A stretch of DNA of 64,000 nucleotides from an uncultured Lachnospiraceae bacterium (GCA_910578885.1 CAJTSH010000010.1:36337-100336); one strand, 5' to 3'. Counted from the first letter of the stretch, positions 27,101-34,991 are shown. A program made the numbers and translations. The notes: a model not told the origin generated them from the sequence alone.

Positions 27101-27666
27101 TAGCTTCCACCTTGTGCAATCGCATTCGGGAATGCAATGAATCCGCTTCCGTTACGGCTCCCGGAAATTGTTGTTTCCCCTACCGGAGCTAATGCTGTAA
27201 CTGCAGATGTATCTGTTGTATTTAAAATCAGATTATAATCAAGTGTCACACTCGGATTACTTTTGGAATATAACTGTAAATAAGTGCTCTCTGTCACCTT
27301 GAACCAGTATCCGCTGGAACCGCCTTCTGACCAGTGTCCCCAGTTGCTGTTGTACACATACTTGCTGACTGTATCAATGTCTTTCCACACGCCGTCCACT
27401 TTTACATTCACGCCCAGATCTGCGGCTACATCCCCCCATGTGTCCGCACCTCCGTTGAATTTCGGCATACGAAAACCAAAGCTGGCTTCTGACATGGCTG
27501 ATGCGGTAAACGTAGGTCCCTCATCATATGCCATCGAGTGAATCACTGTACTTTCATTCGTTGCCGCAGCCACAGGGGCGGCAGATGGTGCAATTCCTGT
27601 AACCGTTACGGCTACAGCCATCAAGAAACTTAAGCAGCATTTTCTCCAATTACTCTTTCTTCTCAT
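24145..27666 (-). CDS. Secreted multimodular GH16 endo-beta-glucanase (laminarinase-like)
   Basis: The 1173-residue protein starts at MRRKSNWRKCCLSF after GGAAAGG; an in-frame TTG lies six codons upstream. A signal peptide ends near APVAAA. Three related beta-rich repeats (about 60-160, 175-275, 280-405; shared GWxYxxxxG...YWFKVxES) precede the GH16 domain at about 425-690, with catalytic GEIDVMEARG (Glu, Asp, Glu). A bacterial Ig-like domain (Big_2, about 700-785) follows. Gly/Glu/Thr linkers then separate three C-terminal modules of about 100 residues (VSDEYGVxQNTxGTLTFYxKAKDT...LYWGxNKxNP). It probably cuts beta-1,3- or mixed-linkage glucans outside the cell. There is no LPXTG anchor. The C-terminal modules look carbohydrate-binding, but I cannot assign a family. 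Confidence 0.92.
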   Translation of the reverse strand: MRRKSNWRKCCLSFLMAVAVTVTGIAPSAAPVAAATNESTVIHSMAYDEGPTFTASAMSEASFGFRMPKFNGGADTWGDVAADLGVNVKVDGVWKDIDTVSKYVYNSNWGHWSEGGSSGYWFKVTESTYLQLYSKSNPSVTLDYNLILNTTDTSAVTALAPVGETTISGSRNGSGFIAFPNAIAQGGSYPTSADNIVAYVKKLNEPDSAYVNIDNNAESGWIYNTNFGIEQYGYWFKVEESGPIQVKFALKDKEEISLVYTITYSDTTRSNYSVYANGATTITADSATGAAGVVFPYLGGTATDNLPTNKELDNFVIEYYNESTGNWVEFSNSALSGWYYQGNGYVSYSSKNQWGYFDDYVYGLWFQPITENFKLRIGYPENGVRGGAVGSNYIEYQFIGAPDAYRPEDVEIENITVGGDNSDPDALDGWNLYYNDEFNGNTLDMSSWSYNTGYFLDPSDPNTFGWGNNEAEYYTDSTENTFVKDGALHLIAKYEPYTFTCTDAAQTKVTANYSSGKIISKDKVSFTYGRIDFRAKLPAGNGLWPALWMLPNDESYGTWAASGEIDVMEARGRVTNASSGTIHYGGQWPNNRYTGTDYIFPEGSTFDDGYHVYSVIWEEDNITWYVDGEFFQYIPKSQWYSTASDSDTAPFDQDFYIIMNLAVGGWFDGGVLPGADFSSAEMLVDYVRVYKEEGSEDVKAVPIEGLSLDKTSVELKQGQTANLTKICTPSNTTQRNVTWTSSNETVATVNAGQITAVGEGTAVITAASTANPAITATCTVTVKKQATGETGGENEGGSGSETGGGNEGGETGGSGNEVTVSDEYGVLQNTNGTLTFYAKAKDTSLAPMLYWGVNKNNPSLSDLGGVALTKNASLGADYFSYTTEAAFADTDTVSYMFSYTPVDGEGRMDTSIISKKVSDLDAGGNVGGETGGETGGEVGGETGGETGGETGGEVGGETGGSGEVTVSDEYGVYQNTDGTLTFYVKAKDTALAPMLYWGINKSNPQLWELGGVVLEKNAALGADYYSYTTAAAYAGTDTVSYMFSYTPVDGAGRMDTAIFSKTISEMKAPVQEEEVTEGEYGIKHNADGTLTFYVYANEAAFAPMVYWGYNKTNPALSDLGGAVMEKNGSKAGYFTYTTAEKVGNGTNVSYMFGYTPVGEAGRKDTAIMTQTVK
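24780..24903 (-). repeat. Coding minisatellite: Gly-Gly-Glu-Thr/Val linker
   Basis: Roughly ten tandem 12-bp units encode GGET or GGEV between C-terminal modules 1 and 2 of the GH16 protein. A related but less regular linker lies at about 25220-25315. Unit number may vary between strains. Confidence 0.85.
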
Positions 27667-27796
27667 TTTCTTCTTCCTTTCCAATACATCACCTTGTTTT
27701 TCCCCGTTTGAATTTCTAATGCACTTTTAGTTTAGCGGCATTTTTTTCTTTTGTAAGTATTTGTTTTTTGTTAAAAAGTGTAATATTTTTAGAAAT

Positions 27797-27830
27797 GAAA
27801 AAAAGATACTCCGTCAATACAGAATATCTT
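27797..27830 (-). terminator. Terminator after degV
   Basis: A short 6-bp stem (aagata/tatctt) is followed on the minus strand by a T-rich tract (TTTTTTTC). It lies about 53 nt past the degV stop, before the GH16 leader. Confidence 0.6.
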
Positions 27831-27882
27831 CTTAATCTATCTATTTACTTTTAAACTGCTTTCTTTCTGTTTAAAATATAGT

Positions 27883-28794
27883 TTACTTATTATGATATCT
27901 ATTTCTTTGGATAATTCCAAAGCCCAGAGGGTGCGGTCCGGTATGCACGCCGATGGTTGCACCGATCTGATACACCGGAAGCTGCTCTTCTGTGACAGAA
28001 TATCCGTTTGCATACAGCGCCTCTAACGCTCTTTCCCGAAACTTAAGCCCTTCTTCCCTGTCGTACCCATAACCGACTGCAAGGCTGTACATACTGCAAT
28101 CCACCTGATATTCCCGTAGATACTGAAGCAACAGATTTATTACCCGTTCCAAAGACTTCTTCCTGGTCCTGGCAATTCCGGAAGGAAAGATTTCTCCTTT
28201 TTCTAAAGTTATAATTGGACGGATGCCCAAAACCGAACCCGCCAAGCCTGCCAGCTTGCCAATACGCCCTCCATGTTTCAGATATTCAATTCCTCCTACT
28301 GTAAAGAAAATCCTGCCTGTACTCTTTATTTTCTCTAATTCTTTTACCGCTTTCTCATAGGAGACACCCTTTTGCTGCATTTCTGCCGCTTCAAGTACAT
28401 ACAACCCCTGTAATACCGTATTGACCGTTGCATCGATTACAGTTATCTGAGCATTTGGATAGTTCTCCAATACCATGTTTCTGGCGTTTAAAGCCGACTG
28501 CATGGAACCGCTGAACTTTGTGGTAATACAAATGCAGATTATTGCCTTGTTCTCTTTCACGACCGGCAGAAATACATCTACATAGTCCTGAACCGACGGC
28601 ATAGAGGACTTCGGATATACCTTTGGATTCTCCACCATCTCTTCATAAAATTTCCTTATCGGCATCTCTGCGATTTCTTTTTGATAGTTCTCTCCATCGA
28701 AAGAAACGTAAAACGGTACAACAATAATATTTTTTTCCTTTGTTAAATCCGACGGAAGATCGCAGGAACCATCCGTTATGATTCTATATTCCAT
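27883..28794 (-). CDS. DegV family fatty-acid-binding protein
   Basis: The 303-residue protein starts at MEYRIITDGSCDLPSDL after GAAGGA. DegV landmarks are present: TDGSCDLP at the N-terminus, the YPKSSMPSVQDY loop, ICICITTKFSGSMQSALNA, VIDATVNTVLQGL, the GGRIGKLAGLAGSVLGIRPI segment, and a C-terminal IGATIGVHTGPHPLGFGI. DegV (FakB) proteins bind a single fatty acid, and in Firmicutes with FakA they present it for phosphorylation to acyl-phosphate, the PlsY substrate. No fakA is in this window. A second DegV domain is fused to a histidine kinase at 58.2 kb. Confidence 0.94.
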   Translation of the reverse strand: MEYRIITDGSCDLPSDLTKEKNIIVVPFYVSFDGENYQKEIAEMPIRKFYEEMVENPKVYPKSSMPSVQDYVDVFLPVVKENKAIICICITTKFSGSMQSALNARNMVLENYPNAQITVIDATVNTVLQGLYVLEAAEMQQKGVSYEKAVKELEKIKSTGRIFFTVGGIEYLKHGGRIGKLAGLAGSVLGIRPIITLEKGEIFPSGIARTRKKSLERVINLLLQYLREYQVDCSMYSLAVGYGYDREEGLKFRERALEALYANGYSVTEEQLPVYQIGATIGVHTGPHPLGFGIIQRNRYHNK

Positions 28795-29121
28795 ATCTAT
28801 TCCTTCTCTTTCTGTTTTAAAAAATCTGCCTTTCCGGTCAGTACAATATAGCTTATGAGAATCCTGTTTCTGGATTCTCATAAAAGGCGCCGCTTCTGCG
28901 CGTCCATCTGATTATGTGAAGCTGTTTTTGCTTCGCATAATATCTGACATATATGATACAGAAAGATACAGCAAAAATCAACTATGAAACGCTCATATTG
29001 AGCGAAAGAAAAACAGATGAGCCGGAATAAATTTTCCCTTCTCATCTGTTTTCTCATGAAAATGCAAAAAGCAGTTTTTGAAATTTCCAATTATTCAAAA
29101 GCAATTACGCTTCATATTGTA
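28795..29121. other. Intergenic region with two tandem hairpins and a terminator
   Basis: No gene is seen in these 327 bp. Two 12-bp hairpins stand 28 nt apart in the degV leader: 28854-28884 (ttatgagaatcc/ggattctcataa) and 28912-28942 (attatg..aagc/gctt..cataat, one wobble). Neither has a U-tract. A third hairpin at 29012-29050 is the terminator of the upstream lipoprotein gene. Confidence 0.7.
29007..29050 (-). terminator. Terminator after the YD-repeat lipoprotein
   Basis: A 10-bp perfect stem (aacagatgag/ctcatctgtt) with a 19-nt loop is followed on the minus strand by TTTTCTTTC. Confidence 0.75.
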
Positions 29122-30147
29122 TTAGTAAAATTCATTTTCTATCACGTAGCTATAGCTACCGGCCCGACTGCCATTAGTTATCTCACTGACCGAACCACTA
29201 CCATATTCAGATATCATATTTCCAGATTCGTCATATTCATATTGTATGCTATACTCGCGAGCATCTTTTTCAGCCACAGTCTCTCCTCTTTCGTCACAAA
29301 AGCGTTCTACCAATAAATTTCCCTGCTCATCATACTCATATTCCATTCTATGATCCAGAATTTCATCATAACTAATCGCACCGTCCTGCGCTGGCACCGT
29401 ATAGTAAGTCTCTTCTGTTATTCTTCCCTCGGCATCATACACATATTCAATTCTCGATGTCCGATAAAGTGACATACAGTCACCTACCAAATTGATATGT
29501 TTTACGGCAATATTTCCCTGATCGTCATATTCGTACTCATATTCTTCCCGATAACTCTCCGTGAAATCTTCCTGAGCGCCCGCCGTTTCCTGTGCGCCCT
29601 CTGTTGCCTGAACACTCTCCATTTCCTGAGTGCTCTCCGTTTCCTGAGCGAAAGCTACAATGTGAACCGTCCTGTTTCCCTCTGCATCATACTCATATGT
29701 ATGTTCTTCATCAGCACGCCACTCTTCTTCATAAAGATAACGCTGCTTCACCAGATTTCCCTGTGCATCATACTCTGATTCTACCACATACTCCTCATCA
29801 CGGATAAGTTCCACCTCATAGTAGATTTCCTTTACCGGATTTCCCTGCGTATCATATTCACATTCCTCTGCCACAGCGCCGTTGATATCTTTTTTCACAG
29901 CTTTCTTTAGCACCCGTTTCTCTTCAGGGACGTTCTGTTCGGTTGGCTCTTCCGTTTCCTCAGCATTGTTTTGCTGCTCTTCATCGTTCTCATCCTGATC
30001 GGCTTGATCCTGCTGTTCTTCCACTTGTGAAGTTGAAGCTCCGTTCGAATCTCCTGATGTTTCTGTTTGCTCCGCATTGCCGCAGCCGGACAGCATGGCG
30101 GCTGTCAACATGACGCATAACAATAAACTGCATACCTTCTTTTTCAT
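29122..30147 (-). CDS. YD-repeat lipoprotein
   Basis: The 341-residue protein starts after GAGAGGA. The signal sequence MKKKVCSLLLCVMLTAAMLSGCG ends in a lipobox (LSGC), so it is probably lipid-anchored outside the membrane. An acidic Gln/Glu/Asn linker (about 25-75) precedes seven repeats of the form YEYDxxGN (for example YEYDAEGNRTVH and YEYDEQGNLLVE). Two are separated by a Thr/Glu/Gln insert made of ETxSTQEMESVQATEGAQ-type units. This is the YD/RHS repeat of polymorphic toxins and wall-associated proteins, but there is no RHS core or toxin domain. Function is unknown. Confidence 0.82.
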   Translation of the reverse strand: MKKKVCSLLLCVMLTAAMLSGCGNAEQTETSGDSNGASTSQVEEQQDQADQDENDEEQQNNAEETEEPTEQNVPEEKRVLKKAVKKDINGAVAEECEYDTQGNPVKEIYYEVELIRDEEYVVESEYDAQGNLVKQRYLYEEEWRADEEHTYEYDAEGNRTVHIVAFAQETESTQEMESVQATEGAQETAGAQEDFTESYREEYEYEYDDQGNIAVKHINLVGDCMSLYRTSRIEYVYDAEGRITEETYYTVPAQDGAISYDEILDHRMEYEYDEQGNLLVERFCDERGETVAEKDAREYSIQYEYDESGNMISEYGSGSVSEITNGSRAGSYSYVIENEFY

Positions 30148-30174
30148 ATTTTATATCCTCTCTTTCTTCATTCC

Positions 30175-30211
30175 GCAGAGAAGGTTCCGGATAATGCGGA
30201 ACCTTCTCTGC
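30175..30211. other. Perfect 15-bp hairpin between two minus-strand genes
   Basis: gcagagaaggttccg pairs perfectly with cggaaccttctctgc around a 7-nt loop. Neither side has a T-run, so it is not a standard terminator. It lies between the small acidic protein gene and the lipoprotein gene and could be an mRNA processing or stability element. Confidence 0.8.
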
Positions 30212-30234
30212 AGATTCACATCATAAAGATGAAA

Positions 30235-30570
30235 TTACAGCCGTTTCAGCTCCTTTTTGACCTTTGCATAATCCAGATTTTCCAGCACATCCGACAACTT
30301 GAGAAGGCTGTCTTTATCACTTTCATCCACCATACCCTGATTTACCCTCATTCGATTAGACATTGCCCAAAAGAGGACTCTATCATTCCAGATGCCCTCT
30401 ATTATTTTATCATCTGAAGCCTCCTCTAAACTCTCAGGCAACGGGAAAATGAAATTACTGTCTATCTCAAAAGCCTTTCCATCAGAAAAAAAGTTGTGCA
30501 AGGTACAATTGACTTTGTTCTCTCTGATAAGTACCTCAAAAGTAATGGTCTCTTCGTTTGTGTTAAACAT
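30235..30570 (-). CDS. Hypothetical acidic protein
   Basis: This 111-residue protein starts at MFNTNEETITFEVLI, whose AGGAGGAGT site decides the start: the earlier in-frame ATG overlaps that site. The protein is soluble, with an N-terminal beta-rich half (FEVLIRENKVNCTLHNFF) and a C-terminal helical, charged half. There is no signal peptide and I do not recognise it. It is divergent from the XRE regulator, with the putative operator between them, which suggests it is regulated by, or works with, that regulator. Confidence 0.65.
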   Translation of the reverse strand: MFNTNEETITFEVLIRENKVNCTLHNFFSDGKAFEIDSNFIFPLPESLEEASDDKIIEGIWNDRVLFWAMSNRMRVNQGMVDESDKDSLLKLSDVLENLDYAKVKKELKRL

Positions 30571-30638
30571 TTTACTCCTCCTCATATTTATGACTTATTA
30601 GTATTTTTGTCCATCACATGTAGGACAACCGAATATAT

Positions 30639-30658
30639 TGTACATCATTTGTTGTACA
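30639..30658. promoter_or_regulatory. Putative operator between the divergent XRE gene and acidic protein gene
   Basis: TTGTACA occurs twice, at 30639-30645 and 30652-30658 (13-bp spacing). Each contains the palindrome TGTACA. The site lies 20-39 bp before the chosen XRE start, a typical position for autorepression by a small Cro/CI-like protein. Confidence 0.45.
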
Positions 30659-30677
30659 CTGTCAACGGGTGATGAAT

Positions 30678-30902
30678 ATGGGATATTATCCAAGATTAAG
30701 GGATTTACGCGAAGATAAAGATTTATCCATACGAAAACTTGCCGATCTGCTTCATATGCAGCGAACAACCTATCACAACTATGAAACCGGCAAAAGGGAA
30801 CTGCCCTTTGAACTGGCTGTCACGCTTGCCAAATTCTATCATGTGTCATTAGATTATATTGCCGGTTTTACAAATGATCCTACGCCGCCGGACAAAAGAT
30901 AA
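30678..30902 (+). CDS. Small XRE-family HTH regulator
   Basis: The 74-residue protein is read from the ATG after GGGTGATGAAT; GTG at 30669 and ATG at 30672 are alternative starts. It is nearly all one Cro/CI-type helix-turn-helix: LRDLREDKDLSIRKLADLLHMQRTTYHNYETGKRELPFELAVTLAKFYHVSLDYIAGF. It should bind DNA as a dimer. A divergent minus-strand gene and paired TTGTACA sites lie directly upstream, and a strong terminator follows 2 nt after the stop. Confidence 0.88.
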   Translation: MGYYPRLRDLREDKDLSIRKLADLLHMQRTTYHNYETGKRELPFELAVTLAKFYHVSLDYIAGFTNDPTPPDKR

Positions 30903-30904
30903 GA

Positions 30905-30948
30905 AAAGAGCCGCAATACATGCGAACATGTATGTGGCTCTTTTTCTT
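30905..30948 (+). terminator. Terminator after the XRE gene
   Basis: A 17-bp near-perfect stem aagagccgcaatacatg/catgtatgtggctctt is followed by TTTCTT on the plus strand. It overlaps the end of the convergent coiled-coil gene and may terminate that too. A near copy is at 31322-31364. Confidence 0.85.
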
Positions 30949-31207
30949 ATGCCGTCCTTTTCTCCAGCTCTTCAACTCTTCTTGATAATTCATCAATCAT
31001 TTTTAACAACAAACTTGTATTATCATTTTCAAGTCTTGTTATCTTATAATAATTATTTAATTCATCCATATTCTTTTGAACCTGAGAAATTTTATCGTCC
31101 AAAATTTTTCTTGTACGTTCCATTTCTTCTAAAATCAGATTTTCGGATTCTGTAATTTCCTCTTTCATTATCGCTCTAATTGCATCTAAATCTTTTTGTT
31201 CTAACAT
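30947..31207 (-). CDS. Small coiled-coil protein
   Basis: The 86-residue protein starts after GGGAGGTG. It is almost wholly alpha-helical, with heptad-like spacing (LDAIRAIMKEEITESENLILEEMERTRKILDDKISQVQKNMDELNN), a short break, then a second helix LLLKMIDELSRRVEELEKR. There is no membrane segment and no known domain. Such small helical proteins occur in clostridia, sometimes linked to XRE regulators or phages, but nothing here proves a function. It is flanked by two near-identical hairpins. Confidence 0.7.
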   Translation of the reverse strand: MLEQKDLDAIRAIMKEEITESENLILEEMERTRKILDDKISQVQKNMDELNNYYKITRLENDNTSLLLKMIDELSRRVEELEKRTA

Positions 31208-31321
31208 TATAACACCTCCCTAGCAACAGTTGCTTGATTATATTTAACATACCACAATTCAAACGCAAAGTCTATTATAATTTAGCGACTACAAACTTGC
31301 TGCATTTTCCTATATGATAGG

Positions 31322-31364
31322 AAAAGAGCCGCAACACATGCAAACATGTATACGGCTCTTTCCC
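31322..31364 (-). terminator. Terminator after the second nifJ
   Basis: The stem aaaagagccgcaacacatg/catgtatacggctcttt begins about 26 nt past the PFOR stop and is followed on the minus strand by TTTTCC. The sequence is nearly the same as the hairpin at 30905-30948, about 5 differences in 42 nt. Confidence 0.75.
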
Positions 31365-31390
31365 TCATTTATTTCATCTTAAAACTACAA

Positions 31391-34300
31391 TTATTTATAC
31401 AGCTCTACTAATTTCAACAAGTGATCGTAACGATCCTTTGCTGCCTGCTCGGACTCTGCAAAGAGCTTCTCTGCACGATCCGGGAATGCTCTTGTCAGAC
31501 GGCTGTAACGTGTCTCGTTGTTCAGGAACTCCTGATATTTATCCCACTCGCCCGGTTTAGAGGTTAAGGTAAACGGATTCTTGCCCTCTGCCTTTAATGC
31601 AGGATTGAAGGAGAACAGATTCCAGTAACCGGCAGCTACTGCTTTCTTCATCTCATCCTGGCAGTGGTTCATTCCGCCCTTTACACCGTGTAACTCACAA
31701 GGAGCATAACCGATAATCAAGGAAGGTCCGTTGTATGCTTCTGCCTCTGCCAATACCTTGACAGCGTGAGCCATATTAGCGCCAAGAGCAATCTGTGCTA
31801 CGTATACGTAACCATAGCTCATAGCGATTTCTGCAAGGCTCTTCTTGCCTATATCCTTACCTGCTGCTGCGAACTGGCAAACTTCACCAATGTTGGAAGC
31901 CTTAGAAGCCTGACCGCCTGTATTGGAGTACATCTCTGTATCGAATACCATGACATTTACGTTCTCGCCGGAAGCAAGTACATGGTCAAGTCCGCCGAAT
32001 CCGATGTCATATGCCCATCCGTCACCGCCGAAGATCCATACGGATTTCTTAGCAAGGTAATCTTTCTTATCAATTGCTGCCTGTGCATCCGGGCATCCTG
32101 CTGCTGCAGCTTTCTCTAATTCAGCAACCAATGCTGCCGTAGCGTCTTTGTTCGCCTTTGTATCGTCTTTTGTCTCTGCAAATTTCTCAAATGCAGCCTT
32201 TAATTCTGCGCTTGCTTTATCGCTTGCTGCACATTTCTCTGCGCTTGCGATTGCCTGATCGCGGAGAACCTTCTGACCGATCTGCATTCCAAGACCATGC
32301 TGTGCATTATCCTCAAATAAGGAGTTTGCCCAAGCCGGTCCTTTGTTAGAGTCTTTATTTACCGTGTACGGTGATGTAGCTGCAGGACCGCCCCAGATAG
32401 AGGAACATCCTGTTGCGTTGGAGATATACATCTGCTCACCGAACAACTGTGTAATCAAACGAGCGTAAGATGTCTCAGCACATCCTGCACAGGAACCAGA
32501 GAACTCAAGTAACGGCTGATTGAACTGGGAGCCTTTTACTGTATTGTCTGCCGGCATACCAGGTTTCTTGCCAACATTGGCTACCAAGTAGTCAAATACC
32601 GGCTGCTCTGCTGCCTGTGATTCCTGCGGAACCATCTCGATAGCGCCTACCGGACATACAGTGATACACTCGCCGCATCCCATACAGTCTAACGGAGAAA
32701 CGCTCATTGTATATTTGTACTCGCCTGCCTTAGGCTTCATATCAGCAACTTTCATCTGCTCCGGAGCTGCCTTTACCTCATCCTCGCTCAGCATGAACGG
32801 ACGAATGGTTGCATGAGAACATACAAACGCACACTGGTTACACTGAATACATTTCTCAGCATCCCATGTAGGTACGGTTACGGCTGTACCGCGCTTCTCG
32901 TATGCCGCTGCGCCATGCTCGAACTGTCCGTCCGGATTGCCCATAAATGCGGATACCGGAAGACTGTCGCCATCCATTAAAGAGATTGGCTCCATCAGTT
33001 CTTTTACCATCTTAACGGTCTCAGGGCGTCCTTTTAACTCAGCAGGAGCCGGATCTGCTTCCGGATTAGACCAGGAAGCCGGGATTTCTACCTTATGTAC
33101 AGCGTCTACACCGGCGTCAATTGCCTTGTAGTTCATTTCTACGACTGCATCGCCCTTCTTGCCGTAGGACTTCTTTGCAGCCTGTTTCATAAAGTCAATA
33201 GCCTGATCGATTGGCATTACATTTGCCAATTTGAAGAATGCAGACTGTAAAATTGTGTTGGTACGCTTGCCCATTCCAATCTCGATTGCTTTATCAATTG
33301 CATTTATTGTATATAACTGAATGTTGTTATCTGCAATATATTTCTTTGCTTCTGCATTCAGATGATGCTCTAACTCTTCGTCAGACCACTGGCAGTTAAT
33401 CATAAATACTCCGCCCGGTTTCACGTCCTGAACCATCTTGAAGCCTTTTGTCACATAAGATGGGTTATGACATGCAACGAAATCTGCCTGATTGATGTAA
33501 TATGGGCTCTTGATTGGCTTGTCACCAAATCTTAAGTGAGAAATCGTTACACCGCCGGTCTTCTTGGAGTCATACTGGAAGTACGCCTGAATGAATTTGT
33601 CTGTGTGATCGCCGATGATCTTTGTAGAGTTCTTGTTTGCACCTACAGTACCGTCACCGCCAAGACCCCAGAACTTACACTCTACCGTACCTGCTGCGGA
33701 TGTGATAGGCGCCGGTTTTACTTCCGGTAAGCTTAAGTTTGTCACATCATCTACGATACCAAGTGTAAATCTGCTCTTCGGCATGTCATTCTCTAACTCT
33801 TTATATACAGCGAAGATGCTGGAAGGAGGAGTATCCTTAGAACCTAATCCATAACGTCCGCCTGTCAATACGATGTCATTTAATCCAGCCTCACGAAGTG
33901 TAGCTGCCACATCTAAGTATAACGGATCGCCTAATGCACCAGGCTCTTTGGTTCTGTCAAGAACAGCAATCTTCTTTACTGTCTTAGGAAGAACTTTCAG
34001 TAAGGATGCCGGTACCCAAGGACGATATAAACGAACCTTGATTAGACCAACCTTCTCGCCTGCTGCTGTCAAATAATCAATCACTTCCTCTGCCACGTCA
34101 CAGATAGAGCCCATTGCTATAATCACACGCTCTGCATCTTCTGCTCCGTAGTAGTTGAATAAGTCATAGTTTGTACCAAGCTTCTCATTTACCTTAGCCA
34201 TGTATTTCTCAACGATAGCAGGCAGTTCATTGTAAGCTGTGTTACAAGCCTCACGATGCTGGAAGAATACGTCTCCATTCTCATGAGAACCGCGCATTGC

Positions 34301-34939
34301 CGGATGCTCCGGATTTAATGCATGAGCACGGAATGCCTTTACAGCGTCCATGTTGCACATTTCCTTCAGATCGGCATAGTCCCATTTCTCGATTTTCTGA
34401 ATCTCATGGGAAGTACGGAAACCGTCAAAGAAGTTAATGAAAGGAACTTTTCCCTCAATCGTTGCCAGATGGGCAATCGGGCTTAAATCCATAACTTCCT
34501 GAGGATTTGTCTCTGCTAACATAGCAAAGCCGGTCTGACGACAGGCATAAACGTCACTGTGATCTCCGAAAATATTTAAAGACTGTGTAGCTACTGTACG
34601 AGCAGATACGTCAAATACGCAAGGAAGCATCTCACCTGCGATCTTATACATATTCGGGATCATAAGTAACAGACCCTGGGAAGCTGTAAATGTTGTTGTT
34701 AAAGCGCCTGCTGCAAGAGAACCGTGTACGGCGCCTGCTGCACCTGCCTCAGACTCCATCTCTACGACTTTTACCTGATTGCCGAAGATGTTCTCCTGTC
34801 CTGCTGCGGACCACTGGTCAACAGAGTCTGCCATCGGGCTGGATGGTGTAATTGGGTAAATTGCTGCCACGTCTGTAAACGCATAAGCCACATGAGCTGC
34901 AGCTGTATTACCGTCCATTGATTGTTTTGCTCTGGACAT
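31391..34939 (-). CDS. nifJ: Pyruvate:ferredoxin (flavodoxin) oxidoreductase, second copy
   Basis: The 1182-residue PFOR starts at MSRAKQSMDGNTAAAH after AAGGAGG. It shows AIYPITPSSPMAD, GRYGLGSKDTPPSSIFAVY, two ferredoxin clusters CIQCNQCAFVCSHAT and CMGCGECITVCPVGA, the TPP-domain GSCAGCAETSYARLI and NATGCSSIWGG, and IFGGDGWAYDIGFGG. An Ala/Lys-rich helical insertion (about 960-1015) sits before the last TPP segment. Its codon use and clean consensus promoter suggest high expression, so it is probably the main glycolytic PFOR. A Rex-like palindrome lies upstream and a terminator downstream, so it is a single-gene unit. Confidence 0.97.
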   Translation of the reverse strand: MSRAKQSMDGNTAAAHVAYAFTDVAAIYPITPSSPMADSVDQWSAAGQENIFGNQVKVVEMESEAGAAGAVHGSLAAGALTTTFTASQGLLLMIPNMYKIAGEMLPCVFDVSARTVATQSLNIFGDHSDVYACRQTGFAMLAETNPQEVMDLSPIAHLATIEGKVPFINFFDGFRTSHEIQKIEKWDYADLKEMCNMDAVKAFRAHALNPEHPAMRGSHENGDVFFQHREACNTAYNELPAIVEKYMAKVNEKLGTNYDLFNYYGAEDAERVIIAMGSICDVAEEVIDYLTAAGEKVGLIKVRLYRPWVPASLLKVLPKTVKKIAVLDRTKEPGALGDPLYLDVAATLREAGLNDIVLTGGRYGLGSKDTPPSSIFAVYKELENDMPKSRFTLGIVDDVTNLSLPEVKPAPITSAAGTVECKFWGLGGDGTVGANKNSTKIIGDHTDKFIQAYFQYDSKKTGGVTISHLRFGDKPIKSPYYINQADFVACHNPSYVTKGFKMVQDVKPGGVFMINCQWSDEELEHHLNAEAKKYIADNNIQLYTINAIDKAIEIGMGKRTNTILQSAFFKLANVMPIDQAIDFMKQAAKKSYGKKGDAVVEMNYKAIDAGVDAVHKVEIPASWSNPEADPAPAELKGRPETVKMVKELMEPISLMDGDSLPVSAFMGNPDGQFEHGAAAYEKRGTAVTVPTWDAEKCIQCNQCAFVCSHATIRPFMLSEDEVKAAPEQMKVADMKPKAGEYKYTMSVSPLDCMGCGECITVCPVGAIEMVPQESQAAEQPVFDYLVANVGKKPGMPADNTVKGSQFNQPLLEFSGSCAGCAETSYARLITQLFGEQMYISNATGCSSIWGGPAATSPYTVNKDSNKGPAWANSLFEDNAQHGLGMQIGQKVLRDQAIASAEKCAASDKASAELKAAFEKFAETKDDTKANKDATAALVAELEKAAAAGCPDAQAAIDKKDYLAKKSVWIFGGDGWAYDIGFGGLDHVLASGENVNVMVFDTEMYSNTGGQASKASNIGEVCQFAAAGKDIGKKSLAEIAMSYGYVYVAQIALGANMAHAVKVLAEAEAYNGPSLIIGYAPCELHGVKGGMNHCQDEMKKAVAAGYWNLFSFNPALKAEGKNPFTLTSKPGEWDKYQEFLNNETRYSRLTRAFPDRAEKLFAESEQAAKDRYDHLLKLVELYK

Positions 34940-34991
34940 CCTAAAATTCCTCCTTATAATTGTAAAATAGTGTCATTTCGACTTAATTCCC

